Below, piece by piece: positions 13,317 through 21,722 of a stretch of DNA of 64,000 bases. A program made the translations under genes and the position numbers. The stretch covers positions 1 to 64,000 of IMG/VR virus record IMGVR_UViG_3300046171_000231. The stretch is one strand, 5' to 3'. The notes below the pieces were generated by a model that saw nothing but the letters and a program-made list of their open reading frames with translations, ran no database searches and was not told the origin of the DNA. The stretch comes from a virus. The first letter of the stretch is position 1, and each line of letters opens with the position of its first letter.

Positions 13317-13548
13317 TTTTCTTCTCCTTTTTAATTCCTTTTTGTATGTATATCATAGCACATTCAAAATTCTTTGAGAAGTGTTCAATGATACCATTAT
13401 GAACAATGGCAAATTTTCTTCCATCAGACGGAACTGCAGCCCACGAACCATCCTTTGTTACATAACCAGTTGGTTGACCAACTTTGGCATCTAACAAAGA
13501 GGGGAGTGTGGTAGGGTAAAAAGTTTGATAATTAACTTTTCTTGCCAT
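13294..13548 (-). CDS. Hypothetical protein (84 aa)
   Basis: MARKVNYQTFYPTTLPSLL, a central DGSWAAVPSDGRKFAIVHNG beta region and a basic C-terminus. The beta region looks like a small ligand- or nucleic acid-binding fold but I cannot name it. Coupled by TAATG to the upstream 46-aa gene. Confidence 0.66.
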   Translation of the reverse strand: MARKVNYQTFYPTTLPSLLDAKVGQPTGYVTKDGSWAAVPSDGRKFAIVHNGIIEHFSKNFECAMIYIQKGIKKEKKNARSKLI

Positions 13549-13688
13549 TAATATACTGCTGTTACACTTATAATCCTAGCGTTAGGATTTCTTGCAAGTG
13601 CTACTTGTCTTGCTTCCTGATAGTCAACTGCTCTAACTTCTTCGTTGAACACTTGACCTGCAACATACAGTTGTACTTTAACTCTCAT
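13548..13688 (-). CDS. Small conserved cyanophage protein (46 aa)
   Basis: MRVKVQLYVAGQVFNEEV then VDYQEARQVALARNPNARI then SVTAVY: a beta-alpha-beta miniature domain I recall as conserved among cyanophages. One-base overlaps with both neighbours. Function unknown. Confidence 0.7.
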   Translation of the reverse strand: MRVKVQLYVAGQVFNEEVRAVDYQEARQVALARNPNARIISVTAVY

Positions 13689-13786
13689 TAGAATAATCTC
13701 CCTTTAGTTACGAAATTTACGATTGCCATTGATGAACCAATACAAAATGTCATCAATGCAAATGTGAGTACGAATCCTTCAATCAT
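13688..13786 (-). CDS. Membrane micropeptide (32 aa)
   Basis: MIEGFVLTFALMTFCIG plus SSMAIVNFVTKGRLF: one hydrophobic helix and a short basic end. The TAATG overlap with the next gene supports it. Unrecognised. Confidence 0.55.
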   Translation of the reverse strand: MIEGFVLTFALMTFCIGSSMAIVNFVTKGRLF

Positions 13787-13812
13787 TTGTCTTTCTTTTG
13801 TTTACTCTTCTA

Positions 13813-14775
13813 TTATATAATATCTAAGATGTTAATGCAAGTCTCTTGTGCCACTTCTTGAACTGGTTTATATTCTTGCACTCTCTTCTGAATTAAGTTA
13901 CCATAATCTTCGTGTAGTTCGCACCCAATATAATCTCTGCCAAGTGCCTTTGCGACTGCAGCTGTAGTTCCAGAACCCATAAAAGGGTCAAGTATTATAT
14001 CTCCTATCTCACTCCCTGCAAGTATGCAAGGTTCAATCAAGTCAGGTGGATATGTAGCAAAATGAGCTTCACGATATGGTTTATTTGTTACTGTCCAGAC
14101 AGAGCGTTTATTCTTTGTTGGATATGATTTTGTAAGTCCGCTATGTGGTTGGAGTCCTGTTCCTTCGTTGTGATATTTTCCATTTGTTCTGTCTCTTGTT
14201 CCCCAATCTTTTGCGGGTTCTTTGATTGCTTCATTATTGTAGTAATACTTTTTGTTTTTACTGAATAAAAATATATATTCGTGTGCCTTCGTACACCTGT
14301 CTCTCACACTTTCTGGCATTGGATTTGGTTTATGCCATATTATATCTTGACGTAAATGCCATCCATCATTTCTCATTGCAAATGCGAACATCCACGGAAT
14401 ACCTATCAAATCCTTTTCTTTAAGTCCTTCTAATTTATTTGCTCTCTTCGCACATTTATCTGGTAGGTCTTGTTTCGTTTTAGATACTGATTGTTTGACA
14501 AGTGCTTGACCTTTACCAGGTCGATAGTTATAGTAACTATCCCCAAGATTAACCCAACAAGTTCCATCATCAGTAAGAACATTTTTTACCTCTCGGAATA
14601 CTGATACTAATTGTTCAATAAATTCCTCTGGAGTTTGTTCCTGACCGATTTGTTTATCCTCTCCACCATAATCTCTAAGTCCATAATAAGGTGGGGATGT
14701 GATGCAAGTCCTTGCCTGTTCATCAAACTCTTTGAGTGTCTCACGACAATCTCCAAATAAAATTGTGTCTCTCAT
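13813..14775 (-). CDS. Beta-class N4-cytosine-type DNA methyltransferase (320 aa)
   Basis: Motif IV TSPPY (residues 26-30) precedes the AdoMet-binding motif I DPFMGSG (263-269), the beta-class order; SPPY favours N4-cytosine methylation. Conserved IIWHKPNPMPESVRDR and AHEYIFLFSKN fit. The start overlaps the end of the MvaI/BcnI-like endonuclease gene as ATGA, and MvaI itself (CCWGG) is partnered by an m4C enzyme. It therefore most likely protects phage DNA from that nuclease. Target specificity is inferred. CCWGG sites are present in the window (for example 20656 and 34421). Confidence 0.85.
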   Translation of the reverse strand: MRDTILFGDCRETLKEFDEQARTCITSPPYYGLRDYGGEDKQIGQEQTPEEFIEQLVSVFREVKNVLTDDGTCWVNLGDSYYNYRPGKGQALVKQSVSKTKQDLPDKCAKRANKLEGLKEKDLIGIPWMFAFAMRNDGWHLRQDIIWHKPNPMPESVRDRCTKAHEYIFLFSKNKKYYYNNEAIKEPAKDWGTRDRTNGKYHNEGTGLQPHSGLTKSYPTKNKRSVWTVTNKPYREAHFATYPPDLIEPCILAGSEIGDIILDPFMGSGTTAAVAKALGRDYIGCELHEDYGNLIQKRVQEYKPVQEVAQETCINILDII

Positions 14776-15458
14776 TTAATAATCTCCTTAACAAATAATT
14801 TGTCCAAATGACTACCTTTCATACGAAATGCTGTTCCTCTGTCTCTAATACTCAAACCTTTATTATACTGTGTATAGAACCTAAAGTCAATGGATATAAT
14901 ATCATCTATAATTAACTGTTTGAACAGTTCTTTACTGGTTCCTGTAAGAATATATGCTTCGTTGAACCAGAAGTATATTTTATCTCCTTCTCTTTTTTCT
15001 TCTCCATATACTTTAATAGCTCTAGGAAATTTCTTGACAAACTGTGATGTTAGTGATTTCCAAGACCATTGACATAATATAGTATCATTCAATCTAACAT
15101 ACAATTTATCTGTTGTGTCTAACCATAGTTGTCTTTTATTTGGTGTTCTAGTTATTGTGGATTGTATTGTCTTTTCTCCTTTGTGTGTTGCGTGTTCCCA
15201 TCCATAATCATTTACTACCCTCTTTTGTGGTATTATCCACTCAGGAGATTTGTTGAACAAGGTCATTTTTGATTTTGTTCGCTTACTCTGAACTTTTATC
15301 TCATGCCCATCTATATCAGGAGCATCTATATTGTTCTCAGTTAAACCAAGTAAATCTTCAAAGGTATTACCAAATTTACCATCGCCTTTTCTTGTAATTT
15401 CAATAAAACCCTCTGATTTAATTTGTTTGTATCTTGGTATAAATTCTTGTATGTTCAT
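14772..15458 (-). CDS. MvaI/BcnI-family type II restriction endonuclease (228 aa)
   Basis: GNTFEDLLGLTENNIDAPD (residues 30-48), followed by GHEIKVQSKR with E53-x-K55 and MTLFNKSP (65-72), matches the MvaI/BcnI restriction family: the acidic residues near 48-50 plus ExK form the PD-(D/E)XK site. The C-terminal RDRGTAFRM also fits MvaI. Length is close to MvaI and BcnI. MvaI cuts CCWGG and BcnI CCSGG as monomers that nick each strand in turn. The gene directly precedes its likely methyltransferase with a four-base overlap. A complete R-M pair in a lytic myovirus is unusual; whether it is active is unknown. Confidence 0.83.
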   Translation of the reverse strand: MNIQEFIPRYKQIKSEGFIEITRKGDGKFGNTFEDLLGLTENNIDAPDIDGHEIKVQSKRTKSKMTLFNKSPEWIIPQKRVVNDYGWEHATHKGEKTIQSTITRTPNKRQLWLDTTDKLYVRLNDTILCQWSWKSLTSQFVKKFPRAIKVYGEEKREGDKIYFWFNEAYILTGTSKELFKQLIIDDIISIDFRFYTQYNKGLSIRDRGTAFRMKGSHLDKLFVKEIIK

Positions 15459-15459
15459 A

Positions 15460-15897
15460 TTACCTCTTCAAAAACTCATTTAAAATCCAACTACTACTAT
15501 TCATCTTATTATCGCCACCGACACCCCACTCAAAGACAACTCTTTCATTATCTTTAAATTTAAGATATTCTGGAACATTGGTGTCAACTCTATCTCCTCC
15601 ATTACAGAATATCACTCTATCATACATTTGTAAACACTTATGGATTGCCATACAAGATGTATTATCTGTATCATCATAAGTAATCGTCAAGTCAACTGGT
15701 TTAAGTTCTTTGACTATTAATCTTCTTTCTGCCATTGGTAAGAAATACTTTCCTTTCTTACGAATTAACCACTCATCAGAATTTAAACCGACACACAATG
15801 GTACGCTAGGGTTAAACTCTTTAGCATCCCTAAAATATGCGATGTGACCACTATGTATGGGGTCAAATCCACCTGTAACTAAAATAATTGCACTCAT
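15460..15897 (-). CDS. Cytidylyltransferase-like nucleotidyltransferase (145 aa)
   Basis: VTGGFDPIHSGHI (residues 7-19) contains the HxGH nucleotide-binding motif (H15-S-G-H18) of the cytidylyltransferase superfamily, and CVGLNSDEWLIRKKG plus MAERRLIVKEL match the HldE/TagD branch. Such enzymes activate a phosphorylated sugar or glycerol with CTP or ATP. In cyanophages the substrate is not known. One base separates it from the endonuclease gene; it overlaps uvsW by four bases. Confidence 0.8.
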   Translation of the reverse strand: MSAIILVTGGFDPIHSGHIAYFRDAKEFNPSVPLCVGLNSDEWLIRKKGKYFLPMAERRLIVKELKPVDLTITYDDTDNTSCMAIHKCLQMYDRVIFCNGGDRVDTNVPEYLKFKDNERVVFEWGVGGDNKMNSSSWILNEFLKR

Positions 15898-17073
15898 CTT
15901 GTAATAACTGTTGTAGCTGCTTGACCTTTGTTGAAGATAGTATCGACTACTGCTTCAACCTTTCTTGCGGTAGTAATACCAACATTAGAGTAAACTGGTA
16001 CGCATACAAGACCGAATACTTTGTCTGCATTACCCTTACGAATAACCCTACCAATAGTCTGACTAATACCTATGTAATCCATAGAACGCATAAACAATAC
16101 TGCTTCAAGTCCATTGACATTGATACCCTCTGAGAGTATGCTGTGATGAAGTACAACAAACTTCTTTCCGTTTCTACCCCACTCATTAAGAGTGTTAAAG
16201 AAAGTCTCTCTATCGACCTTCTCCCCATCAATCATAGCACCTGTCTTTGCTGTGATAAACATATAAGAGTAACCACGAATTGCTAACTGTTGTACGAAAT
16301 CAGTTTGAGAAATAAGTGAAACAATTTGTCTTGTTGACTTGGCACAAATTAATACTTTGTCCTTGTCAAGATTATCTATAGCACCAATCATTTGCTCATT
16401 ATCTCTGTCTGCAACTAACTCATCTTTCTTGAGTATTCTTGAACGATACACCTTAACTTTAGGTGGTAAAATATAACCTTGCTTGACTAACTTTGGTGCA
16501 GGTACTTGACATATCACACCACCATAAACCTCTGTCCAGTTCATACCTGGTCTTTACAGAGTCCTAGAGTGCTTTGGTGTTGCTGTAAAGAAGTAGCATC
16601 TATCAGCATACTGATGAGAAGTAATCAGTAGCAGGGTAAAAGTTTTTCTGTACTGAGTTGTGTGCTTCATCAAAGTAGATAGTATCAACATTGATACCAC
16701 TCTCTTCAATCCTGTGTAGTGAATGATAAGTTGTAAATATAATTCTTCTGCCACCCAAGTTCTGCTCAACAAACTGCTGTATTTGAAATGGATTAGTGCT
16801 ACTGAACACACCTTTGATTTTACCACTATGAACGTGCATTACATCTACATCATTGTACTTCTCATCAATGATTTCCATAAATTCGTGTGATAGTTGCTCT
16901 GCAAGTAGTATGCGTGGTGCAACTACAACAATCGTGCCATAATCTTCCAACTGCTTGACAGCATCCATAATCATACAGATGGTCTTACCACCACCAGTAG
17001 GAACAATGACTTGTCCTTTGTCATTGTCTAACATTGATTGGATTGCTTGCTCTTGATGGGGTCTTAGTTGCAT
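15894..17073 (-). pseudogene. uvsW: UvsW-like recombination/replication helicase, frame-disrupted
   Basis: The N-terminal part has Walker A VPTGGGKT, DEAH (YFDEAHN) and FTTYHSLHRIEE; then motif III FFTATPKHS lies in another frame (shift near 16609-16612, one extra base), and an in-frame TAA at 16554-16556 separates it from the C-terminal helicase lobe with SEGINVNGLEAVLFM and QTIGRVIRKG. All helicase motifs are present in order, so a single UvsW (SF2; branch migration and R-loop removal in T4) of about 390 residues is implied. Real decay, or two sequencing errors. A TATAAT box lies before the start. Confidence 0.85.
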
Positions 17074-17094
17074 TAGTGTTCTTTAGATGTCTTT

Positions 17095-17100
17095 ATTATA
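17095..17100 (-). promoter_or_regulatory. TATAAT -10 box for uvsW
   Basis: Minus-strand TGCTATAATAAAG, 22 bases before the uvsW ATG at 17073, directly following the terminator of the upstream gene. Confidence 0.62.
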
Positions 17101-17103
17101 GCA

Positions 17104-17128
17104 TTAAAAAACCCCTTGTGCAGGGGCT
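17104..17128 (-). terminator. Intrinsic terminator of the oxygenase gene
   Basis: Minus-strand CCCCT-GCACA-AGGGG stem followed by six T's. It ends the gene 17139-17762. Confidence 0.8.
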
Positions 17129-17138
17129 TGTGACAGTT

Positions 17139-17762
17139 TTAGGACTGTTTCTCCTTACATCCAAAGAAATGTGTTATGGCATATCTACCATATCCATCAT
17201 AATAATCTGAATCTTTTATAGAAACCTCACTTACTCCATGTTCTACCCAAGCTGGCATCATAATTAATGAATTATGGTCACAACTAAACTTATAATCATA
17301 CTTTGGGAAAATTAAATTACCTCCATCAAACTTCTTTGGTTCTTTATGAAAGTATGAAAATGCTAAAAATTCATAAAATGTATCAGTATGTGGTTTGTAG
17401 TAATCTCCATTATGATAATATCTAACTTTTGTAACATCATAGTTCGCTGATTTTGCAAAAGTGCAAGAATCATTCAACTTTGAAAATGGTTCTAACACTT
17501 GTTTATCAAAGACTTTTCTTGATACATTTAAGATGTTAGATATTTTTCTATTTTTTCCTGTGTAAACTGAGTCTAAATGTAATGCTTTTGCTTTAGTATA
17601 TCCAACTACTCCCTGATAATCCTCTACATCAAATAACTTATCTGGTTTTGTATAAAAATTTAATTCCTCCCATATAAGAGTCAACTCTTCTTCATCATAA
17701 AAATTATGAAAAATAAAGTGTGGGAATGGTTCTAGATAGGCATCAGCAGAGATGTTTTGCAT
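17139..17762 (-). CDS. 2-oxoglutarate/Fe(II) dioxygenase, prolyl hydroxylase-like (207 aa)
   Basis: The iron triad is visible: H125-T-D127 in YYKPHTDTF and H175 in PAWVEHGVSEV; R193 in GRYAITHFF would bind 2-oxoglutarate. GGNLIFP is the usual beta-strand before the distal His. Full-length for the phage prolyl 4-hydroxylase-like family, whose substrates are unknown. It faces the halogenase operon across a short divergent region. Confidence 0.83.
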   Translation of the reverse strand: MQNISADAYLEPFPHFIFHNFYDEEELTLIWEELNFYTKPDKLFDVEDYQGVVGYTKAKALHLDSVYTGKNRKISNILNVSRKVFDKQVLEPFSKLNDSCTFAKSANYDVTKVRYYHNGDYYKPHTDTFYEFLAFSYFHKEPKKFDGGNLIFPKYDYKFSCDHNSLIMMPAWVEHGVSEVSIKDSDYYDGYGRYAITHFFGCKEKQS

Positions 17763-17778
17763 TACTAGATAGTTGTGT

Positions 17779-17784
17779 TATAAT
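17779..17784 (+). promoter_or_regulatory. TATAAT -10 box of the halogenase operon
   Basis: Plus-strand TTGTGTTATAATAG seven bases before the ATG at 17791, implying a very short leader. It lies in the 28-base gap between divergent genes. Confidence 0.55.
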
Positions 17785-17790
17785 AGAATT

Positions 17791-18072
17791 ATGAGAAATA
17801 TTTTTAAGGAATCCAAATATCACTTAGAAGTAGAAACTGGATGGACTTATTGGTTTCATCTGAAACATTCTCTTATAAACTCATATAAATTGATAAAAAT
17901 ATCATTTAAGAGTCTAGTTCATGGGTTACTACCATTTATGTGGAAATCAGATGCACCCAAAGGTGTAATCATATTATACCACGAAATTATGAAAATACAA
18001 CATATACAAAAACTTGATAAACTCCGAAAATATCCAAAAAATGAACGATACATATCTAACGATACTGAATAG
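17791..18072 (+). CDS. DUF6356-like small protein (93 aa)
   Basis: ETGWTYWFHLKHSLINSYKL then SLVHGLLPFMWKS recalls DUF6356, a small family often found beside tryptophan halogenases, with a hydrophobic central helix pair. Start taken at MRNIFKESKYHLEV. It overlaps the next gene by 32 bases, so the three plus-strand genes are one operon. Function unknown; a membrane or partner role for the halogenase is a guess. Confidence 0.65.
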   Translation: MRNIFKESKYHLEVETGWTYWFHLKHSLINSYKLIKISFKSLVHGLLPFMWKSDAPKGVIILYHEIMKIQHIQKLDKLRKYPKNERYISNDTE

Positions 18073-18610
18073 TTACGGAGATATAGTTGAACTTAACTAT
18101 CAATTTGATGTACCATCTATCATAGATGAATTAAAGTCTGTTGATAAGTGGATAGATGGTTCTAATAATAAAAAAGGATTAACTCTTACTGGTAGTGTTG
18201 ATGACTTAGAATTGACACAAAGAAATGATAGTAGTATAAATGATAATCTTAAAAAATGTCCATCACTCCTTGATTTTTTTAAATTATGGAACAGCCTTGC
18301 TAAATGTCACGCAGTCAATATGAATAGTGGTAGTTTTTTTCGATTACATCGTGACGCATATAAAACAACCCAACAAATGAGAATATTCATACCACTTAAT
18401 AAAACAGAATTACACGAATTTGCATTTATATACGATAAGAATATAGTCGAACTCAAAGCTGGTAGAGCATACTTATTAAATACTAAAAAACAACACGGTT
18501 CATTTGCTATGGTTGATGACATTTATCATATTTTAATAGGAGTTTATATCAATCCTCACAACTTCAAAGTTGTTACAAATTTATTACCAAATTGCATAGA
18601 CCACGAATGA
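18041..18610 (+). CDS. Aspartyl/asparaginyl hydroxylase-like 2OG/Fe(II) oxygenase (189 aa)
   Basis: SGSFFRLHRDAY carries an HxD-type pair, MRIFIPLNKTELHEF the core strand, and AGRAYLLNTKKQHGSF a distal His typical of Asp/Asn beta-hydroxylase-like enzymes. ATG 18041 is chosen over a TTG at 18014. The stop overlaps the halogenase ATG (ATGA). The substrate is not evident; the operon suggests action with the halogenase. Confidence 0.72.
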   Translation: MNDTYLTILNSYGDIVELNYQFDVPSIIDELKSVDKWIDGSNNKKGLTLTGSVDDLELTQRNDSSINDNLKKCPSLLDFFKLWNSLAKCHAVNMNSGSFFRLHRDAYKTTQQMRIFIPLNKTELHEFAFIYDKNIVELKAGRAYLLNTKKQHGSFAMVDDIYHILIGVYINPHNFKVVTNLLPNCIDHE

Positions 18611-19776
18611 AAATCTGTATTATTGGTGGTGGTACAACTGGTTGGTGGTGTGCATCATATATGCAGAAATTTCTTGATGCAGATATTACACTCATAGAAA
18701 GTGATGAGATTCCAATAAGTGGTGTTGGAGAATCAACTTTACCACAAATCAAAACATTTTTTGACGAGTTAGAAATACCTGAGAGTGAGTGGATGAAAGA
18801 ATGTAATGCGATTCATAAGTATGGAAATATAAAATATGATTGGAATCACATAGGTTCTAAACCCTTCTATACAACTTTTTGGCAGAATAATCCTAAAGGA
18901 TTATTTGATGAGTGGTATCAAGCATATCAAGATGGAACTTTACTGAAAGAAGACCACGTTGAATTATATAATAACGAATACATTGGTTATCACTTAGATG
19001 CAACCTTGATAAACAATTTTATGAGAAATTATTGTAAAGATGTTAAACATATTGTAGATACAATCACAGAATTACCACAAGGTTATGATTTATATGTTGA
19101 CGCTACTGGATTTGAAAGAAGATTTACAAAAGATAATGAAGAGATAGAATTAAATCATCATCTTGTGAATAGTGCGTGGGTATATTCTCTTGAATATGAT
19201 GGTATAAACCCATTTACAAAATCTATAGCAAGAACAAACGGGTGGCAATTTGAAATTGATTTACAAAATCGAACTGGAACGGGTTACGTTTTTAGTGATA
19301 AATTTACTAATGACGATGATGCACTTAAAGAATTAAAATCTTGGACTACTCGTAAAATTATTACTGAACCAAAATTAATTAAATGGAAACCTAGTGTATT
19401 AAAAAATGCTTGGAGTGATAATGTTGTTACAGTTGGTCTTGGTCAAGGATTTATTGACCCATTGGAATCAAACGGGTTATATATGGTTGTCTATAGTATA
19501 ACTCTCTTGGTGAAATGTATTTTAAAAGGTTCGTCACCTCAAGCATATAATCGAACTATGTCAAAAGTTCATCGAGATAATTCTAATTACATATTACACC
19601 ATTATATGCTCTCACAAAGAGATGATACTGATTTTTGGAAATACTATAAAAAGTTTGACGCAACAAAAACAGTATGGGATGAGTATTTAAAGAAAACAAA
19701 TGAATACACAAATCTATATCCCGATGCAATATGGGCTCAATTAGGATTATATTTCGATGCTCCTAAACCTTCGTAA
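18607..19776 (+). CDS. Flavin-dependent tryptophan halogenase-like protein (389 aa)
   Basis: N-terminal FAD-binding GGGTTGWW (residues 7-14) and GVGESTLPQIKTFF followed by PESEWMKE match flavin-dependent halogenases. The halogenase box GWxWxIP appears as GWQFEIDL, a departure, while GLGQGFIDPLESNGLYM near the C-terminus is typical. It is shorter than the roughly 500-residue bacterial enzymes, as usual for phage relatives. Chlorination of Trp is therefore doubtful; another indole or protein-bound substrate is possible. Last gene of the plus-strand operon, ending convergent with the next gene (14-base overlap). Confidence 0.82.
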   Translation: MKICIIGGGTTGWWCASYMQKFLDADITLIESDEIPISGVGESTLPQIKTFFDELEIPESEWMKECNAIHKYGNIKYDWNHIGSKPFYTTFWQNNPKGLFDEWYQAYQDGTLLKEDHVELYNNEYIGYHLDATLINNFMRNYCKDVKHIVDTITELPQGYDLYVDATGFERRFTKDNEEIELNHHLVNSAWVYSLEYDGINPFTKSIARTNGWQFEIDLQNRTGTGYVFSDKFTNDDDALKELKSWTTRKIITEPKLIKWKPSVLKNAWSDNVVTVGLGQGFIDPLESNGLYMVVYSITLLVKCILKGSSPQAYNRTMSKVHRDNSNYILHHYMLSQRDDTDFWKYYKKFDATKTVWDEYLKKTNEYTNLYPDAIWAQLGLYFDAPKPS

Positions 19777-20236
19777 ATAAGGCAACAACACCTTCATTTA
19801 ATTCTACATCATATACTTTATCAGTTGATAGGTCTGCATAATCAAACTGAACTAATCTCCTGTTATTGATAAATGGATTTCCATCTAAACATATAATTAC
19901 TGACTCATTTTCAACTTTGAGCTCTTCATCTTTTAATAACCTACCATTCCAATCTTCATCTTTATTTTGAATATTGAATCCGAACATATAAAAATCATCT
20001 AATGCTTCATACATTCTAGGTGAATAAAGATAATCTTTCATCGAAAAGAAATCACCTGTTTTAACTTCAATAAATTCTGACTCGAAAGGTCTTGCAATTT
20101 TTGCTGAACCATTAAAAACATATTGATATATTGCACAACTCTCAGAATCTGGTTCGACCTCTATCAATCCCTTATCTGCCTTCAATGCACAAACTGAAAA
20201 GTTATCTAATTTTTTAAAATAATGTTGGCAACTCAT
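19763..20236 (-). CDS. Hypothetical beta-rich protein (157 aa)
   Basis: Segments such as SAKIARPFESEFIEVKTGDFF suggest a cupin-like jelly roll but conserved metal ligands are not obvious. It is the last gene of a minus-strand set with two oxygenase-like genes and converges on the halogenase gene. Family not recognised. Confidence 0.65.
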   Translation of the reverse strand: MSCQHYFKKLDNFSVCALKADKGLIEVEPDSESCAIYQYVFNGSAKIARPFESEFIEVKTGDFFSMKDYLYSPRMYEALDDFYMFGFNIQNKDEDWNGRLLKDEELKVENESVIICLDGNPFINNRRLVQFDYADLSTDKVYDVELNEGVVALFTKV

Positions 20237-20580
20237 AATTCAATCTTCCTCATACTTATTGGTTTTTTTCTCCAATCATCTACTTTTCCTATAACGACTT
20301 TGCCAACCATACTTTTTAAGTCTAATTCACCAGACATCTTGATTGGTTTATTTTCATCTAATATATCTTGTTTTTCATCTTGCCTTTCTATGAATCTAGA
20401 TGCACTTCTTTTCATTAAACTATCAACAAAACAGTCTGTGTCTCTCAAATCTAGAAGGTTACAATCTACAATTTTTGCAGAAGTTTCATCTATTGGTATG
20501 TGAGAATGTAATCTACAAATTTTGACTACAATACTATTTCTATCTTGTAGATATTCTTCTATTTTAAAAATTGCTTTCAT
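20233..20580 (-). CDS. Hypothetical protein (115 aa)
   Basis: MKAIFKIEEYLQDRNSIVV then KICRLHSHIPIDE; mixed alpha/beta with a basic C-terminus (DDWRKKPISMRKIEL). Overlaps both neighbours by four bases, so it is translated with them. Resembles small T4-like structural or fibre-accessory proteins but no name can be given. Confidence 0.66.
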   Translation of the reverse strand: MKAIFKIEEYLQDRNSIVVKICRLHSHIPIDETSAKIVDCNLLDLRDTDCFVDSLMKRSASRFIERQDEKQDILDENKPIKMSGELDLKSMVGKVVIGKVDDWRKKPISMRKIEL

Positions 20581-21101
20581 TCTTTTTCAAAATTAATTGA
20601 TAATGATATTCTCTTTTCATCTGACATATTTCTAGTTACGAAATGGTCAAGATAACCAGGAAAAATATAATATACACCTCTCTCTGGTTTAAACTTTGAA
20701 GTGTATGCAGAGTTATCATATTGATTTATTCGAGGTCTGAATACAATACTACCAGAACCATTTGGTATTTGTACATATACTACAGCAGAAACATATGAAT
20801 CATTATGATTATGTAGGGTAGCACTCATATTTTTTTCATGAATATGTCCCCAGTAAGTTTTAGGAATTATCTTTTCTTGTGTGACTGCAAAAAAATCAGT
20901 CTTAATCTCCTCAATAATTTCATTGACATAATCATTTGGTGGGCAAATAGAGTCTTCATAAAATGTACTATCAATATCACAATCAAATTTATTTTCATAA
21001 TTATCAAGTAATATTTTTGACAAAGAATCTAAATTTGTTTTTGTAAATCCTTTTATTAAATCAATCCTTGCCAAATTGATAAGTTCAACATTTCTATTCA
21101 T
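20577..21101 (-). CDS. 2OG/Fe(II) oxygenase-like protein, T4-like phage type (174 aa)
   Basis: ATLHNHNDSYVSAVVYVQIP, then GVYYIFPGYLDHFVTRNMSD and KRISLSINF follow the layout of the putative 2OG-Fe(II) oxygenases of phages (PF13759-like): first His in the HNHND segment, distal His in DHFV and an Arg in KRIS. The ATG at 21101 overlaps the upstream stop as ATGA; a TTG-started extension was rejected. Substrate unknown. Confidence 0.74.
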   Translation of the reverse strand: MNRNVELINLARIDLIKGFTKTNLDSLSKILLDNYENKFDCDIDSTFYEDSICPPNDYVNEIIEEIKTDFFAVTQEKIIPKTYWGHIHEKNMSATLHNHNDSYVSAVVYVQIPNGSGSIVFRPRINQYDNSAYTSKFKPERGVYYIFPGYLDHFVTRNMSDEKRISLSINFEKE

Positions 21102-21670
21102 TCCTGCATATGTCCCCAAGATGTTATGAGATACTTATGACCTCCTATTGGTGGATTACCACGATGTGTATGTGTGAATCCTGCAGGAAAAATTAAAACA
21201 TCACCTGCAATAGCTTCTTCTCTTCTATTTTGATATAAAAATTCTGTTTCCCCTCCTTCAAAGTCATCATTAACATATAATTGTACTACAAAAACTCGAT
21301 GGCAATTTTCTATTCCACCAGTTTCAAAATGCCAAGAATGAAATCCACCACCCATTGGTATTTTTTTTACTTTGATGTCATACATTAAAAACTTATAATC
21401 ATTCAATATACTAAATGCTTCTAAGTACTCATCAACACAAGGTTTGAAATGTGGTAGCACTAAGTTTGACATCTTAGAACTAGCAGTTTCATCCATATCC
21501 CAATCATGTGCTACATTAACCGTTATATGGTCTGTGTTGTGTAGAGATTTTTTATCATAAAACATCAAACTATGTTCTTCAAAATAGTTGATGTGAGATA
21601 TTATATTCTTACATTGTTCCTTTGTAAATGCTCCACGATATCTTCTTATTAAATCTGAATCAGTTGCCAT
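21098..21670 (-). CDS. 2OG/Fe(II) oxygenase, PiuC-like variant (190 aa)
   Basis: GGGFHSWHFETGG has H114-x-E116 in place of HxD, GGETEFLYQ and IFPAGFTHTHRG supply the distal His (167 or 169), and GHKYLITSW has Lys179 where Arg binds 2-oxoglutarate in classic members. The layout otherwise fits the prolyl hydroxylase-like phage family. It heads the minus-strand set down to 19763. Confidence 0.78.
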   Translation of the reverse strand: MATDSDLIRRYRGAFTKEQCKNIISHINYFEEHSLMFYDKKSLHNTDHITVNVAHDWDMDETASSKMSNLVLPHFKPCVDEYLEAFSILNDYKFLMYDIKVKKIPMGGGFHSWHFETGGIENCHRVFVVQLYVNDDFEGGETEFLYQNRREEAIAGDVLIFPAGFTHTHRGNPPIGGHKYLITSWGHMQE

Positions 21671-21722
21671 ATACTCACAAACAATATTATCTATTATACC
21701 ACTAAAAATCTAGTTTGTAAAG

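Noticed and set aside
16554-16826. Independent 90-aa gene
   Set aside because: It contains UvsW motif III (FFTATPKHS) and is a frame-shifted part of the helicase.
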